Below are positions 1 to 8,344 of a stretch of 64,000 nt of DNA, in pieces. The translations under genes were made by a program, and so were the position numbers. The stretch spans positions 1-64,000 of the forward strand of contig JAFGBR010000040.1 in NCBI GenBank assembly GCA_016933045.1, written 5' to 3'. The notes beneath the pieces were generated by a model. It ran no database searches, was not told the DNA's origin, and was given only the letters and a program-made list of their open reading frames with translations. The stretch is from Marinilabiliaceae bacterium. GTDB taxonomy: Bacteria; Bacteroidota; Bacteroidia; Bacteroidales; Marinilabiliaceae. How positions within the stretch are numbered: the stretch's first letter is position 1; every line of letters begins with the position of its first letter.

Positions 1-413
1 GACTAATTGTCAAGTAACGTCAAAATTATTAAAATATCTGACTAAATAGTCATAAAAGGTAGTATAATTCAAAAACTCTATACAAAAAGTAGAATTACCA
101 TTGTGTTGAATTTCCCAAATGCACCTACATTCACGGAGATTTTGTTACTTTGGTTACTTTGTAAGGGTTAAAAGGTTGTATTACTGATGATAAGTCGTTT
201 CTATATTACAAAGTTCATAAAGTACCCAAGCCATATTTAAAGTACTTAAACCGGATTATTCATTTTTATAAAGTAACGTAAAGTAATCTAAAGTAACCAT
301 TCATTAAGGAGTTACACAATCTAATTTGCTAATATTCAATTTTTATCAGCTCATAAAGTAAATGAAGTAATTAAAGTACCCATTTTTATATGGTAAAACT
401 CAATTTTAAATGC
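1..413. other. Gene-free left flank, AT-rich
   Basis: No open frame of convincing length or composition is seen in this 413-base stretch. Its only visible structure is the set of short AAGTA-type repeats listed separately. It lies downstream of the broken replication-like gene on the minus strand, beyond that gene's terminator. It is probably non-coding remnant of the same mobile element. Confidence 0.5.
141..378. repeat. Iteron-like AAGTA repeat clusters
   Basis: The pentamer AAGTA recurs in phased groups. Three copies lie head to tail at exactly 10-base spacing (271-300, consensus AAGTAAYSTA). Three more are at 9-base spacing (starts 356, 365, 374). Two are 20 bases apart (starts 220, 240). 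Two inverted copies TACTT start at 146 and 155, 9 bases apart. Helical phasing is typical of protein-binding iterons or of integrase arm sites. Which protein would bind is unknown; no intact rep or integrase gene is in view. The low base complexity makes some chance matches likely. Confidence 0.4.
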
Positions 414-455
414 AAAAAGAAAGGGCTTCGGCATTTTTGCCCGGAAGCCCTTTCT
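414..455 (-). terminator. Rho-independent terminator
   Basis: Perfect 12-bp arms AGAAAGGGCTTC / GAAGCCCTTTCT enclose a smaller GGC/GCC stem. On the minus strand the hairpin is followed by a run of five T. It sits just after the TAA at 457-459 and so terminates the minus-strand replication-like pseudogene. Confidence 0.8.
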
Positions 456-456
456 A

Positions 457-1152
457 TTAATTCTTTCCCGTTTCAGTTTTCTCCTTTAAACGTCCATCGT
501 TGATATTTAAATTCAGCTTATCCAGATAAAACACATACGCCTATGTATAGGTGAATTTCTTATTGCCATTCTCATCGTATTCGTGCATACCGCTTTTGGT
601 ATCGAACTTCTTAAAATAGACCTTCTTGGTATCACAAACAAAAGCAGGACTGTTCTTTAGGTAGTATTCTATCGTGGCATCCGGGAGTGGTTTATCACCT
701 TCACGCAAAGCCTGTGTTTTATACAACCCAAATACCCGGCTGATCGATAGGTAAAGAATATCCTGTGGTTCCTGAAATATAATCTAGCTTTTTTGCCATT
801 CGTTATTCTTTTTGAATACACGGTTAATCCTATCGGTATAAACCACCTTGTAATCGCCTCCTTCAAACAGCATATTGGAGCTGATAAGATACTGAACCGT
901 TTTCCAGAAGATATCCAAATCATCATTCTTGGCTGTTTCACTGTTCTGGGTTACCATCGGCTCTACAAAAAGCTGCATGATGCTGTCGTACTTAAACGGC
1001 AGCTCCACAATATGAGCCACCGTAGTATAAGCAGAGGCTACCGTCAACCAGTTATTGAAAATCCGGGTTTCGATGGCTGTCGTTCCCAACAGCTCCCGGA
1101 ACTGGTCGCTGACTGCATCCACTGTTTTATTGTAGCTCTTATCTGCCCTCAA
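457..1152 (-). pseudogene. C-terminal remnant of a mobile-element replication (primase/helicase-like) protein with two in-frame TAG codons
   Basis: Reading from 1152 down to the TAA at 457-459, a single frame stays open apart from two amber codons, one just below 787 and one at 541-543. The three segments join smoothly: ...NNEWQKS, IIFQEPQDILYLSISRVFGL..., ...NKKFTYT, then AYVFYLDKLNLNIND... The text (phrases such as TAIETRIFNNWLTVASAY and TAKNDDLDIFWKTVQYLI) resembles, from memory, the C-terminus of large primase/helicase-type proteins on Bacteroidota conjugative or mobilisable elements. The 5' end is lost at the IS66 junction near 1152. Both ambers are one transition from CAG, and CAG is used elsewhere in the frame. 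A decayed gene is most likely; amber readthrough is the alternative. The family assignment is moderate to weak. Confidence 0.5.
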
Positions 1153-1155
1153 AGG

Positions 1156-1326
1156 TTATGTCCAAACCGATGGATCTGTCTGCAAAATTATTTAAGCGAT
1201 GGCATGCTCGAAATCGACAGTAACCTGGTGGAGAACTCAATCCGCCCACTGGTCTTGGGACGCAAAAATTACCTCTTTGCCGGTTCGCACAATGATGGCT
1301 GTTTGTGCATATTATTATTCTTTTAG
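1156..1326 (+). pseudogene. IS66-family transposase C-terminal fragment
   Basis: The translated stretch NYLSDGMLEIDSNLVENS followed by IRPLVLGRKNYLFAGSHNDG is the hallmark C-terminal block of IS66 transposases, including the conserved Glu of the DDE catalytic triad (in LVEN). Nothing upstream of about 1156 matches. After NDG the matching text (AYYYSF) continues only in the next frame, which suggests a one-base slip near 1303. It then runs into the 3' end of the acetyltransferase remnant on the other strand. This is a dead fragment of about 50 codons, with no terminal inverted repeats seen. Confidence 0.75.
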
Positions 1327-1539
1327 TTTCGCATATATTAATTCGTCTATAAACTCCCCATTTTTGAATAGTGCGTTTTTTAGTTTTGACTCAAAAACAA
1401 ATCCTGCTTTTTTAAGAACACGCTGGGATTGTAGATTCGTCAACCACTTTGCAATATTTCGATTATTTGCGTACTTTACTAAATCATTCAAGTCAGTGTC
1501 GTTCCAATCCCTTAATTTATATGCTATTGTACTATTCAT
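1315..1539 (-). pseudogene. GNAT acetyltransferase (RimJ/RimL-like) with internal deletion
   Basis: Only 74 residues remain of a family that is usually about 170-180. Residues 1-35 (YKLRDWNDTDLNDLVKYANN, then IAKWLTN) are a typical N-terminus. They continue directly into LQSQRVLKKAGFVFESKL, which is the C-terminal block of the family, and end ...GEFIDELIYAKLKE. The central sheet and acetyl-CoA loop are missing, yet the frame is intact. Its start codon overlaps the end of the next acetyltransferase by 8 bases, so the pair was a translationally coupled operon. The product is almost certainly not catalytic. Confidence 0.7.
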
Positions 1540-1981
1540 TTATACTCTTTTTTAAATAAATCATATCAACAAGTTGTATGTCGCCGTCGAACATAGGATG
1601 GTCGTAATTATCTGTAAAAAAATTCTTTACTCTATGTGACTCTTCAAATCCACAACTTTTATAAAATGACAAGATAGCCGGGGTTTCGCCTGTCCCGACA
1701 AGCATTGTTTTGTAGTCATTTTTGTAAAAATTAGAAATGAAATTTATCAATGCTTTTCCGTACCCTTTGCCTTGATATTTCTCGTATGTGGCTATGTTTT
1801 TCAACTCGCAGGTTTCGCTATTTATGGGTACTACAACACAAATACTTTTTAAATCTTCATCATATAAAGCAAACAAGTCTCCATTCGGCAAATATTTGTC
1901 AATCATATTTTCCTGCTCATCTGCCAGCAGCAATAAGTCAAGGAATTGTTTTTTATTTTCGGTAATTTTTTTTATTCGCAT
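1532..1981 (-). CDS. GNAT family N-acetyltransferase
   Basis: A 149-residue single-domain acetyltransferase. The acetyl-CoA pyrophosphate-binding motif is visible as [14 protein letters not shown] (about residues 71-84). A following beta strand and [11 protein letters not shown] near residues 104-114 are typical of motif B. The substrate cannot be predicted; small amines or protein N-termini are possible. It is the one apparently intact gene in the mobile-element remnant and precedes the deleted acetyltransferase on the same strand. It starts with ATG at 1981, and no convincing promoter was recognised. Length and motif order match the family. Confidence 0.8.
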   Translation of the reverse strand: MRIKKITENKKQFLDLLLLADEQENMIDKYLPNGDLFALYDEDLKSICVVVPINSETCELKNIATYEKYQGKGYGKALINFISNFYKNDYKTMLVGTGETPAILSFYKSCGFEESHRVKNFFTDNYDHPMFDGDIQLVDMIYLKKSINE

Positions 1982-2115
1982 TATATATCAGTTGTTTACA
2001 AATTTGTCAGATTTTTTCGGTCAACATTACCATAATTTAGGGGTCTGTGTTTATTCATTTCGTACTCATAATCTTTTTATTATTGTCATGTTTTCAGCAT
2101 CGTATTTATAATTTA

Positions 2116-2277
2116 TCAAACTAATTCTATCGTTTGTTCAATTACTTCAATTGGTGCAATAAACCATTCTCTTGGTGTATATCGTTTTTCTTTTTCGTCA
2201 AATACATCAATTTCTAAGCACGAATTACCTAAGAAGTTATGAATTCCGACGAGCAGTTGGCAAACTACAAATTTTTT
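2116..2277 (-). pseudogene. C-terminal tail, possibly of a GIY-YIG-type nuclease
   Basis: An open stretch of about 53 codons between an upstream TAG (2278-2280) and a TGA at 2116-2118 reads FVVCQLLVGIHNFLG, then CLEIDVFDEKEKRYTPREW, then FIAPIEVIEQTIELV. There is no start codon of its own. The ending (EWFIAP...VIEQTIELV) looks like the last helix of Bacteroidota GIY-YIG/T5orf172-type proteins. That is memory-based and weak. It fits the pattern of severed gene ends in this region. Confidence 0.35.
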
Positions 2278-2391
2278 CTAAAAAATTGTTGTAATAGTCT
2301 TAATTTCTGCCTTCCTGGGTTTGAATTCTTGTGTAAATCAATTTGTAATTTTTTTTGCAATAAAAATTATAACATTTGCGTAACCAACAAT

Positions 2392-2420
2392 AAAAAAAGG
2401 TTAGCAATAATTTGCTAACC
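2392..2420 (-). terminator. Terminator of tRNA-Pro
   Basis: On the minus strand, 9-bp arms GGTTAGCAA / TTGCTAACC with a 4-base loop are followed by seven T. It begins 16 bases after the tRNA 3' end. Confidence 0.85.
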
Positions 2421-2436
2421 TCTTCATTTTCAAAAG

Positions 2437-2511
2437 TCGGGAAGGCGAGATTCGAACTCGCGGCCCCACGCCCCCCAGACGTGTACTCTAACCTGGCTGA
2501 GCTACATCCCG
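2437..2511 (-). tRNA. tRNA-Pro (anticodon GGG)
   Basis: A full 75-nt cloverleaf: acceptor CGGGATG...CTTCCCG, D stem GCTC/GAGT, anticodon stem CACGT/GCGTG with loop CTGGGGG (anticodon GGG), and T stem GCGAG/CTCGC with loop TTCGAAT. CCA is not encoded. The acceptor stem has a T-T mismatch at pair 6:67, on the 3' half that faces the mobile-element remnants. The tRNA could be the historical integration site; no duplicated 3' end was found in the window. Confidence 0.95.
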
Positions 2512-2697
2512 ATTTTTTTAGTGGTGCAAAAATAATCAAAAACTCTTTAAACGCAATAAAAAATTATTTATTGAAGTTGTTTTTTGTTATAATTCAAATA
2601 TTCAAACTATTAAATATTTGTTAAATAATATCAGTAGTTTATTATTGTTAATATTTCGAAAACAATAGCATAACCCCCAAAGTTTTTTTATAGTTTT

Positions 2698-3309
2698 ATG
2701 CCAAATGATTTTATGGACGATTTGAGTATTATTAAGGGATTAGCAAAAGGAAGTAAAAAGGCTTTTGAAGAATTATTTAAAAAATATTATTCTTTATTAG
2801 TGGTTTTTGCTTCGAAATTTGTTAATGATATTGATACTGCCCGCGAAATTGTTCAGGATACATTTGTTCATTTTTATGAAAAGAGAAATGAAATTAAAAT
2901 TCACACTTCGTTAAAAGCTCATCTTTTTCAGTCTGTTAAAAACAGGGCATTAAATTATATAAAACGAGATTCTATTATTAAAAATCATCATTTGCAAATT
3001 GAATCTGATTTAAAAGATAGTATATTAGTTACTGATGATGAAATTGAAGTCAGTGAGTTGCAGCAGCGCATTTACCAAGCTGTAAATTCATTGCCCGACA
3101 GATGTTCGGAAATATTTAAAATGAGTAGGTTCGATGGGTTAACTAATAATGAAATTGCCGAGAGTTTATCGCTGTCGAAAAGAACTGTTGAAACGCAAAT
3201 TAGTAAAGCACTACGTATAATTCGCGAAAAACTTCATGATTATTCAGCAATTGTTGTTGTCGGTTTGTTTATTGTTGCTGTTTTTTTTGGGGTGATTAAT
3301 AAATTTTAA
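2698..3309 (+). CDS. ECF RNA polymerase sigma factor (Bacteroidota FecI-like)
   Basis: A 203-residue extracytoplasmic-function sigma factor. Region 2 (about residues 20-85) contains the core-binding and -10 recognition helices (AREIVQDTFVHFYEK). Region 4 (about 120-178) contains the helix-turn-helix LTNNEIAESLSLSKRTVETQ. A hydrophobic C-terminal tail (residues 183-200) looks like a membrane anchor, an unusual addition seen in some Bacteroidota sigma factors. It lies upstream of an anti-sigma FecR gene and a TonB receptor with a signalling N-terminus. The expected role is to activate this uptake cassette when the receptor binds its ligand. ATG at 2698 gives the expected length. Confidence 0.9.
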   Translation: MPNDFMDDLSIIKGLAKGSKKAFEELFKKYYSLLVVFASKFVNDIDTAREIVQDTFVHFYEKRNEIKIHTSLKAHLFQSVKNRALNYIKRDSIIKNHHLQIESDLKDSILVTDDEIEVSELQQRIYQAVNSLPDRCSEIFKMSRFDGLTNNEIAESLSLSKRTVETQISKALRIIREKLHDYSAIVVVGLFIVAVFFGVINKF

Positions 3310-3389
3310 AAAAAAGCAATTAATGAATACGTGTTATCATTTTTTAATTTGTCATAAAAGAGCTAATTGAAACTTTAATACTCTATATC

Positions 3390-3557
3390 ATGGAATTTAT
3401 TTTACAATTAATGGCCGACTGGTTTTTACCTAATGATGTTGTGAAAACTGTTCGTGACAATGAAAATGTTGATAATCAAATTAATGAAGTTGTAGAAAGT
3501 TCGGTAGAGGTTGAGAGTGAAGCTAAGAATATTTTTAGTTTCATAGAGTTTCATTAA
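3390..3557 (+). CDS. Small acidic ORF between sigma and anti-sigma genes
   Basis: A 55-codon frame, ATG at 3390 to TAA at 3555-3557, ends 8 bases before the anti-sigma start. The peptide has a hydrophobic, aromatic start (MEFILQLMADWFLP), an acidic middle rich in N, E and V, and ends FSFIEFH. No known domain is recognised. The position exactly fills the sigma/FecR gap, and the spacing to the next gene is operon-like. No clear ribosome binding site is present, which is normal in this phylum. It may be a real microprotein or simply an open spacer. Confidence 0.4.
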   Translation: MEFILQLMADWFLPNDVVKTVRDNENVDNQINEVVESSVEVESEAKNIFSFIEFH

Positions 3558-3565
3558 TACTAAAC

Positions 3566-4549
3566 ATGTTCATGAATTTACATAAGTTTGACATATTAAC
3601 GGCAAAATATTTTTCCGAGGGTTTGTCTGCCGAAGAGCAATTGTTGCTGGATGATGCAATTGAGAAAGATTTGTTTTATTTTGATCGTTTCGAGCAGATG
3701 AAGAATGCTTGGAATAATGCAGATAGTTATAATCTTTTTAAAGAAACAGAAAAAAACGTTAATTCCGATTTTAATCTGGTCTGGGATAGAATTATAGCAA
3801 ATAAATCAAAATATTATTTTATATCATCTCATTTTAAAATATCTAATGTTGCTGCGGCTGTTGCTTTTATTTTTTTAATGACAGCATCGGTGTTTTTATA
3901 TCAAAATGTAGCCGGGTTTGGAAAATGGAAAGCTTATTCTACTAATGAGTCAGTCGAAACCATTTGGTTACCCGATAGTACTTGTGTTACATTAAACGAA
4001 TATAGCAGGGTCGTTTTTTTGAAAAATCCAAAAAATGAAAGAAGGGTAAGAATAAAAGGAGAAGCTTTTTTTGATGTAGCACATAATGTTAATAAACCTT
4101 TTGTTATCGATGCTGGAAAAGTTGAAGTACAGGTTTTGGGTACTAAATTTGATTTAAAAGCCGATTTAAATAACGATTATTCTGAGGTATATGTTACCGA
4201 TGGGGTTGTGGCTTTTAAAGCTAAAGTGGGTGAGTTGATACTTGAAAAAGGTGAAAAAGGCACATTTAATAATGGTGTGTTGTCAAAACAAAGTTCATTT
4301 GATTTGAATAATTTGTATTGGAAATCGGGTGTTTTAATATTTTCTAATTCATCATTAGAATATGTAGCTAAATCGTTAAAAATTAATTTTGATTCCATTA
4401 AAGAAGTTAAAAGTAAATATACTCCTACCGAAACTCAAATAACTACTAAGTTCGAAAATCAAAGTCTGGATGAGATTTTAAAAGAGTTTGAATTACATTT
4501 TAATAAAAAGTTTGAAATAAAAAACAATATTTTAATAATCTCTGATTAA
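3566..4549 (+). CDS. FecR-family anti-sigma factor
   Basis: A 327-residue inner-membrane anti-sigma regulator. The cytoplasmic N-terminus (1-90) would hold the sigma factor. One transmembrane helix spans about 93-113. The periplasmic FecR domain follows (about 120-215, including WLPDSTCVTLNEYSRVVF and RRVRIKGEAFFDV). The C-terminal DUF4974-type domain (about 250-325) is the part that contacts the receptor's signalling domain. It sits between the sigma gene and the TonB receptor in the canonical order. The start may be the first Met (3566) or the one two codons later. Confidence 0.92.
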   Translation: MFMNLHKFDILTAKYFSEGLSAEEQLLLDDAIEKDLFYFDRFEQMKNAWNNADSYNLFKETEKNVNSDFNLVWDRIIANKSKYYFISSHFKISNVAAAVAFIFLMTASVFLYQNVAGFGKWKAYSTNESVETIWLPDSTCVTLNEYSRVVFLKNPKNERRVRIKGEAFFDVAHNVNKPFVIDAGKVEVQVLGTKFDLKADLNNDYSEVYVTDGVVAFKAKVGELILEKGEKGTFNNGVLSKQSSFDLNNLYWKSGVLIFSNSSLEYVAKSLKINFDSIKEVKSKYTPTETQITTKFENQSLDEILKEFELHFNKKFEIKNNILIISD

Positions 4550-4576
4550 TTTCGCCTCCTAATTAGGAATTGGCGA

Positions 4577-7234
4577 ATGTTTCTTATTAAGCAGTTTTTT
4601 AATAAATATTCATTTTTGCTGTTTGTATTTTTCATTATAAATGGAAATATCTTTTCGCAATCAGCATTAGATCGTGTTGTGCAACTTGATTTTACAACCG
4701 GTTCTACTAATAAACTTCTAAAACATATCGAAGATAAAAGTGGTGTAATTTTTAGTTATACCAATAAAGTATGTACTTATAAAAAGGTTGTTCTATCAAA
4801 ATCTAAAGCTTCTGTAAAGGAATATCTCGATCAAATATTTGTTAATTGTTTTGTTCAATATTATGAGTTGAATAATAAAATTGTGATTCTTCCTATTGAT
4901 ATTCGCGATTTGGACTATAATATTAAAGGTTTTGTAAAAGATAGTATAACAGGCGAAGTGCTTATTGGTGCTAATATATATGATATTAATGCCAGTATCG
5001 GGTCTGTAACTAATGATTATGGTTTTTATAGTTTTACTACCTCGGGAGGTGAAGTTTTTGTTGGCTGCTCTTATATTGGGTATAACAGCATTCGAAAAGC
5101 TATAAAATTAACGCGCGACACAATAATTAGTTTTAACCTTGCTCCCCTGCCTGCTCTTAAAGAAATTCCAATTGTTGGTCAAAACAGCTATTCAGGAATA
5201 AGGAGTTCGCAAACGAGTATTGTTGATGTTCCTGTAAACCAGTTGCAAAATGTGCCATCGTTTTTTGGTGAGATGGACTTGATAAAAATGATTCAGCTTT
5301 TTCCTGGCGTTAAAACTGGAACTGAAGGGTTTAGCGGTTTATATGTAAGGGGAGGAGGGCACGATCAAAATCTAATTCTTTTAGATGAAGTGCCTGTTTA
5401 TAATATGGAGCATCTTTTTGGTTTCTTTTCAGTGTTTAACCCCGATGCTATTAATAGTGTAAAACTTATTAAAGGTGGTTTTCCTGCAAAATATGGCGGT
5501 CGTTTATCTTCAGTCCTCGATATTATTATGCTCGAAGGAAACAAAGATAAATTGAATAAAATGGTGAGCCTTGGTTTGTTATCTTCAAAATTGTCTATTG
5601 ATGGCCCACTAAAAAACGATAAAACAACTTATTCATTATCGTTTCGGCGTACTTTTTACGATTTAATTGTTGAACCTTTGCAAGAAAAAAATAGTGATAA
5701 TAACCGATATTATTTTTTCGATTTAAATGCTAAGGTTAATCATCGTTTTTCGAATAAAAGCCGGTTGTTTATTAGTGCATATTGGGGACATGACAATTTG
5801 AATTCGGATTATAATTTTAAATCTATTTCAAAAACTATAATTAATCAGGATTATTTAGGTGATGATTTACGACTGAGCGATAAAATTAATGCAGGATGGG
5901 GGAATATTATTGTATCTACAAGATGGAATTATGTTTATAATACAAAATTGTTTTCAAATACTACATTATCGTTTACTAATTTTAATTTTTTCACTTCGCA
6001 GGATCGGGATTATTATGTTGATGATACATGGAATACAATAACTCAAAGTTATAATAGTGGAATTAAAGATCTTATGGCTAAAATTGATTTTGATTATTTC
6101 CCTAAAAATAGTCATCATATCAAATTTGGAGTCAATTATATATATCACCAGTTTTTTCCGGGTATCGAAATTGTGCAGTCTGATAACATTTCAGGCGAAA
6201 AAAATGATACAACAATTGGTGGCGAGATGATTGATGGAGCTGAAATTCATGGATATATTCAGGACGATTTTGTTCTCTCTTCACTTTTAAAAGTTAATGC
6301 AGGTGTACATTTTTCGAGTTATAGAACCGGATTAAATAACTATTTTTCTGCTGAGCCACGATTGTCGGTTCGTTTTTTAGTAACACAGAGATTCGCATTA
6401 AAATCGTCATTATCTTTTATGTCTCAATATGTTCATTTGCTGCGTACTGCTAATATTTCTTTACCCTCCGACTTGTGGTTGCCTGTAACCGATAAGATAA
6501 AACCAATGAGTGCACGGCAGGTTTCATTCGAAGGAAATTATGAATTTTTGCCGGGTTTTAATTTATCTGCCGAACTTTATTATAAAAAAAGCTATAATGA
6601 GCTAGATTATTTTGAGTCGCAAAGTTTTTTTGATTTAAGTACTTCCTGGAGTGATAAGCTTACTTCGGGTAATACCGAATCGTATGGTCTTGAGATGCTG
6701 GTGCAGCGAAATATTGGTTCCTGGAGTGGTTGGCTTGGATATACTTATTCTAAAAGTATTAGTGTGTTTCCTGGTTTAAATGATGGCAATCCGTTTTGGG
6801 CAAATAATGACCGTCGACATGATATTTCTATGTTCTTATCTCATTCTTTTTCGCAAAATATTGATGCTAATATGACGTGGTCTTTTTCGAGTGGAAAACC
6901 TATTACCCTTGCTGATGAAAAATATTTTGCCCCTGAATTGCCTACCGTCCCGTCTATTGGCTCTGGTTTTTCTGAAAATTTCTCTGAAAAAAATAGGTAT
7001 CGTATGCCTAATTACCATCGATTAGATGTTGGGGTTAATTTTAAAAAAAATAAATACTGGGGTAAAAGGGTTTGGAGTATTGGTGTGATGAATTTATACG
7101 GACGTCAAAATCCCTTTTTTTTATATTTTTCCGATAATTTTAATGAAAATACAGGTGAGAGTAATCGTACTTTAAACCAGTTTAGTTTATTTCCATTTCC
7201 TTTTCCCTATATTAGGTATACAATTCAGTTTTAA
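4577..7234 (+). CDS. TonB-dependent outer-membrane receptor with STN signalling domain (FecA-like)
   Basis: An 885-residue outer-membrane receptor. A signal peptide (1-28) is followed by an STN (secretin/TonB short N-terminal) domain (about 34-115), a carboxypeptidase-regulatory-like beta domain (about 118-200, VLIGANIYDINASIGSVTND), a plug (about 215-330, YVRGGGHDQNLILLDEVPVY) and a 22-strand barrel ending in aromatic ...YIRYTIQF. The STN domain is what talks to FecR, so receptor, anti-sigma and sigma form a cell-surface signalling loop. The following DUF4249 lipoprotein is a usual partner. The substrate is not deducible; there is no SusD, so a non-glycan ligand is plausible. Confidence 0.93.
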   Translation: MFLIKQFFNKYSFLLFVFFIINGNIFSQSALDRVVQLDFTTGSTNKLLKHIEDKSGVIFSYTNKVCTYKKVVLSKSKASVKEYLDQIFVNCFVQYYELNNKIVILPIDIRDLDYNIKGFVKDSITGEVLIGANIYDINASIGSVTNDYGFYSFTTSGGEVFVGCSYIGYNSIRKAIKLTRDTIISFNLAPLPALKEIPIVGQNSYSGIRSSQTSIVDVPVNQLQNVPSFFGEMDLIKMIQLFPGVKTGTEGFSGLYVRGGGHDQNLILLDEVPVYNMEHLFGFFSVFNPDAINSVKLIKGGFPAKYGGRLSSVLDIIMLEGNKDKLNKMVSLGLLSSKLSIDGPLKNDKTTYSLSFRRTFYDLIVEPLQEKNSDNNRYYFFDLNAKVNHRFSNKSRLFISAYWGHDNLNSDYNFKSISKTIINQDYLGDDLRLSDKINAGWGNIIVSTRWNYVYNTKLFSNTTLSFTNFNFFTSQDRDYYVDDTWNTITQSYNSGIKDLMAKIDFDYFPKNSHHIKFGVNYIYHQFFPGIEIVQSDNISGEKNDTTIGGEMIDGAEIHGYIQDDFVLSSLLKVNAGVHFSSYRTGLNNYFSAEPRLSVRFLVTQRFALKSSLSFMSQYVHLLRTANISLPSDLWLPVTDKIKPMSARQVSFEGNYEFLPGFNLSAELYYKKSYNELDYFESQSFFDLSTSWSDKLTSGNTESYGLEMLVQRNIGSWSGWLGYTYSKSISVFPGLNDGNPFWANNDRRHDISMFLSHSFSQNIDANMTWSFSSGKPITLADEKYFAPELPTVPSIGSGFSENFSEKNRYRMPNYHRLDVGVNFKKNKYWGKRVWSIGVMNLYGRQNPFFLYFSDNFNENTGESNRTLNQFSLFPFPFPYIRYTIQF

Positions 7235-7238
7235 TTCG

Positions 7239-8189
7239 ATGCAGATAATTTTTAAAATAGTTAATTTTTTTGTTAAAATACAAATAATTGTGTTTTTTGT
7301 CTGTTCATTTATTTCGTGCGAAAAACCTGTTGATATCGATTTAAAAGATGAAGGTGGTACTGTAAGTGTGTTATCTTTTATTCAGCCCGATAGTGCTTTT
7401 AAAATAAGTTGTTCTAAGTCGGTTAGTATTTTATCATCTAATAATTATCAATTTGTAAATAACTGTAAATTAATTATTTACAAAAACAACCGGTTGTATA
7501 TTAACTTACGTTTCCCCGACGATACTATTATGGCAATGTGGAACGATTTAAGATTTCAAACAAATGATACCCTTGTTTTACAAATTGTTGAAAATAATAT
7601 TACGGTTGCTACTGCAATAACTATTATTCCAGATGTGATACCTTTTTTTAATATCGATACTACTACAGTTTTTCGCACTGATGATTTGGGAAATAAAACT
7701 GAGAATATTGAATTGGCATTTGATATTAATAATCCTGATTATGGGAGCGAATTCTTTCAGTTGGTTATTGAAAATGTGGTAACTGAAATTAATGGAGAGG
7801 ATACTATTTTTTCAAGTGAAATTGTTGATTATTCAAAGAGTGATTTAATTTTTTATAAATCTGGGCAAGGGGTTTCTTCTTTGGGTGAAATAGATTTTAA
7901 AGGATTATTTTCAACAAATGATATTTTATCGAATGTTTACCGGATTAAAATATCTTTGCCAAAAAAATCGTTAGCTGTTTCGGAGAATGTAAATACTACA
8001 TTTCTTATTGTTAAGTTATATCATCTTTCTGATGATTGTTTTTTTTATATCCGTTCGCGTATTATAGCCAATTATTATGATGGAGTTCCTATTTTTGATC
8101 CTATAAAAATTCATTCAAATGTTGTTGGTGGGTTAGGTGTTTTTTGCGGATCATCTTGTTTTACTGATACTTTGAATATTTCAAATTAA
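7239..8189 (+). CDS. DUF4249-family lipoprotein
   Basis: A 316-residue exported lipoprotein. The N-terminal hydrophobic segment ends in a lipobox (SFISC, Cys27). The mature start CEKPVDIDL and the beta-rich body match Bacteroidota DUF4249 proteins, which are usually encoded right after TonB receptors of this type. The gene begins 4 bases after the receptor stop codon, so the two are co-transcribed and probably work as an outer-membrane complex. The biochemical role of the family is not established; a surface-exposed ligand-capturing subunit is an inference from genetic context. Confidence 0.85.
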   Translation: MQIIFKIVNFFVKIQIIVFFVCSFISCEKPVDIDLKDEGGTVSVLSFIQPDSAFKISCSKSVSILSSNNYQFVNNCKLIIYKNNRLYINLRFPDDTIMAMWNDLRFQTNDTLVLQIVENNITVATAITIIPDVIPFFNIDTTTVFRTDDLGNKTENIELAFDINNPDYGSEFFQLVIENVVTEINGEDTIFSSEIVDYSKSDLIFYKSGQGVSSLGEIDFKGLFSTNDILSNVYRIKISLPKKSLAVSENVNTTFLIVKLYHLSDDCFFYIRSRIIANYYDGVPIFDPIKIHSNVVGGLGVFCGSSCFTDTLNISN

Positions 8190-8344
8190 TTATTTTTATT
8201 TGAGTGGTTTTTTTTTGTTCAATAATTATTTGTGACTTTATGTCAGAGTTTAAATAATTTAGTGTCAAAAAAAATTAATTTTTTTTATTGGGCATGGTTA
8301 TTGAATATATAAATTAAAATATAATAATATATAAAGGTTTAGAT

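Noticed and set aside
793-1155. Long plus-strand frame opposite the replication-like remnant
   Set aside because: Only its last part (after about 1156) has recognisable protein sequence (IS66). The rest is the antisense of the minus-strand gene.
2421-2436. Duplicated tRNA-Pro 3' end marking an attachment site
   Set aside because: No second copy of the tRNA 3' sequence was found between 1 and 2436; the other end may lie outside the window.
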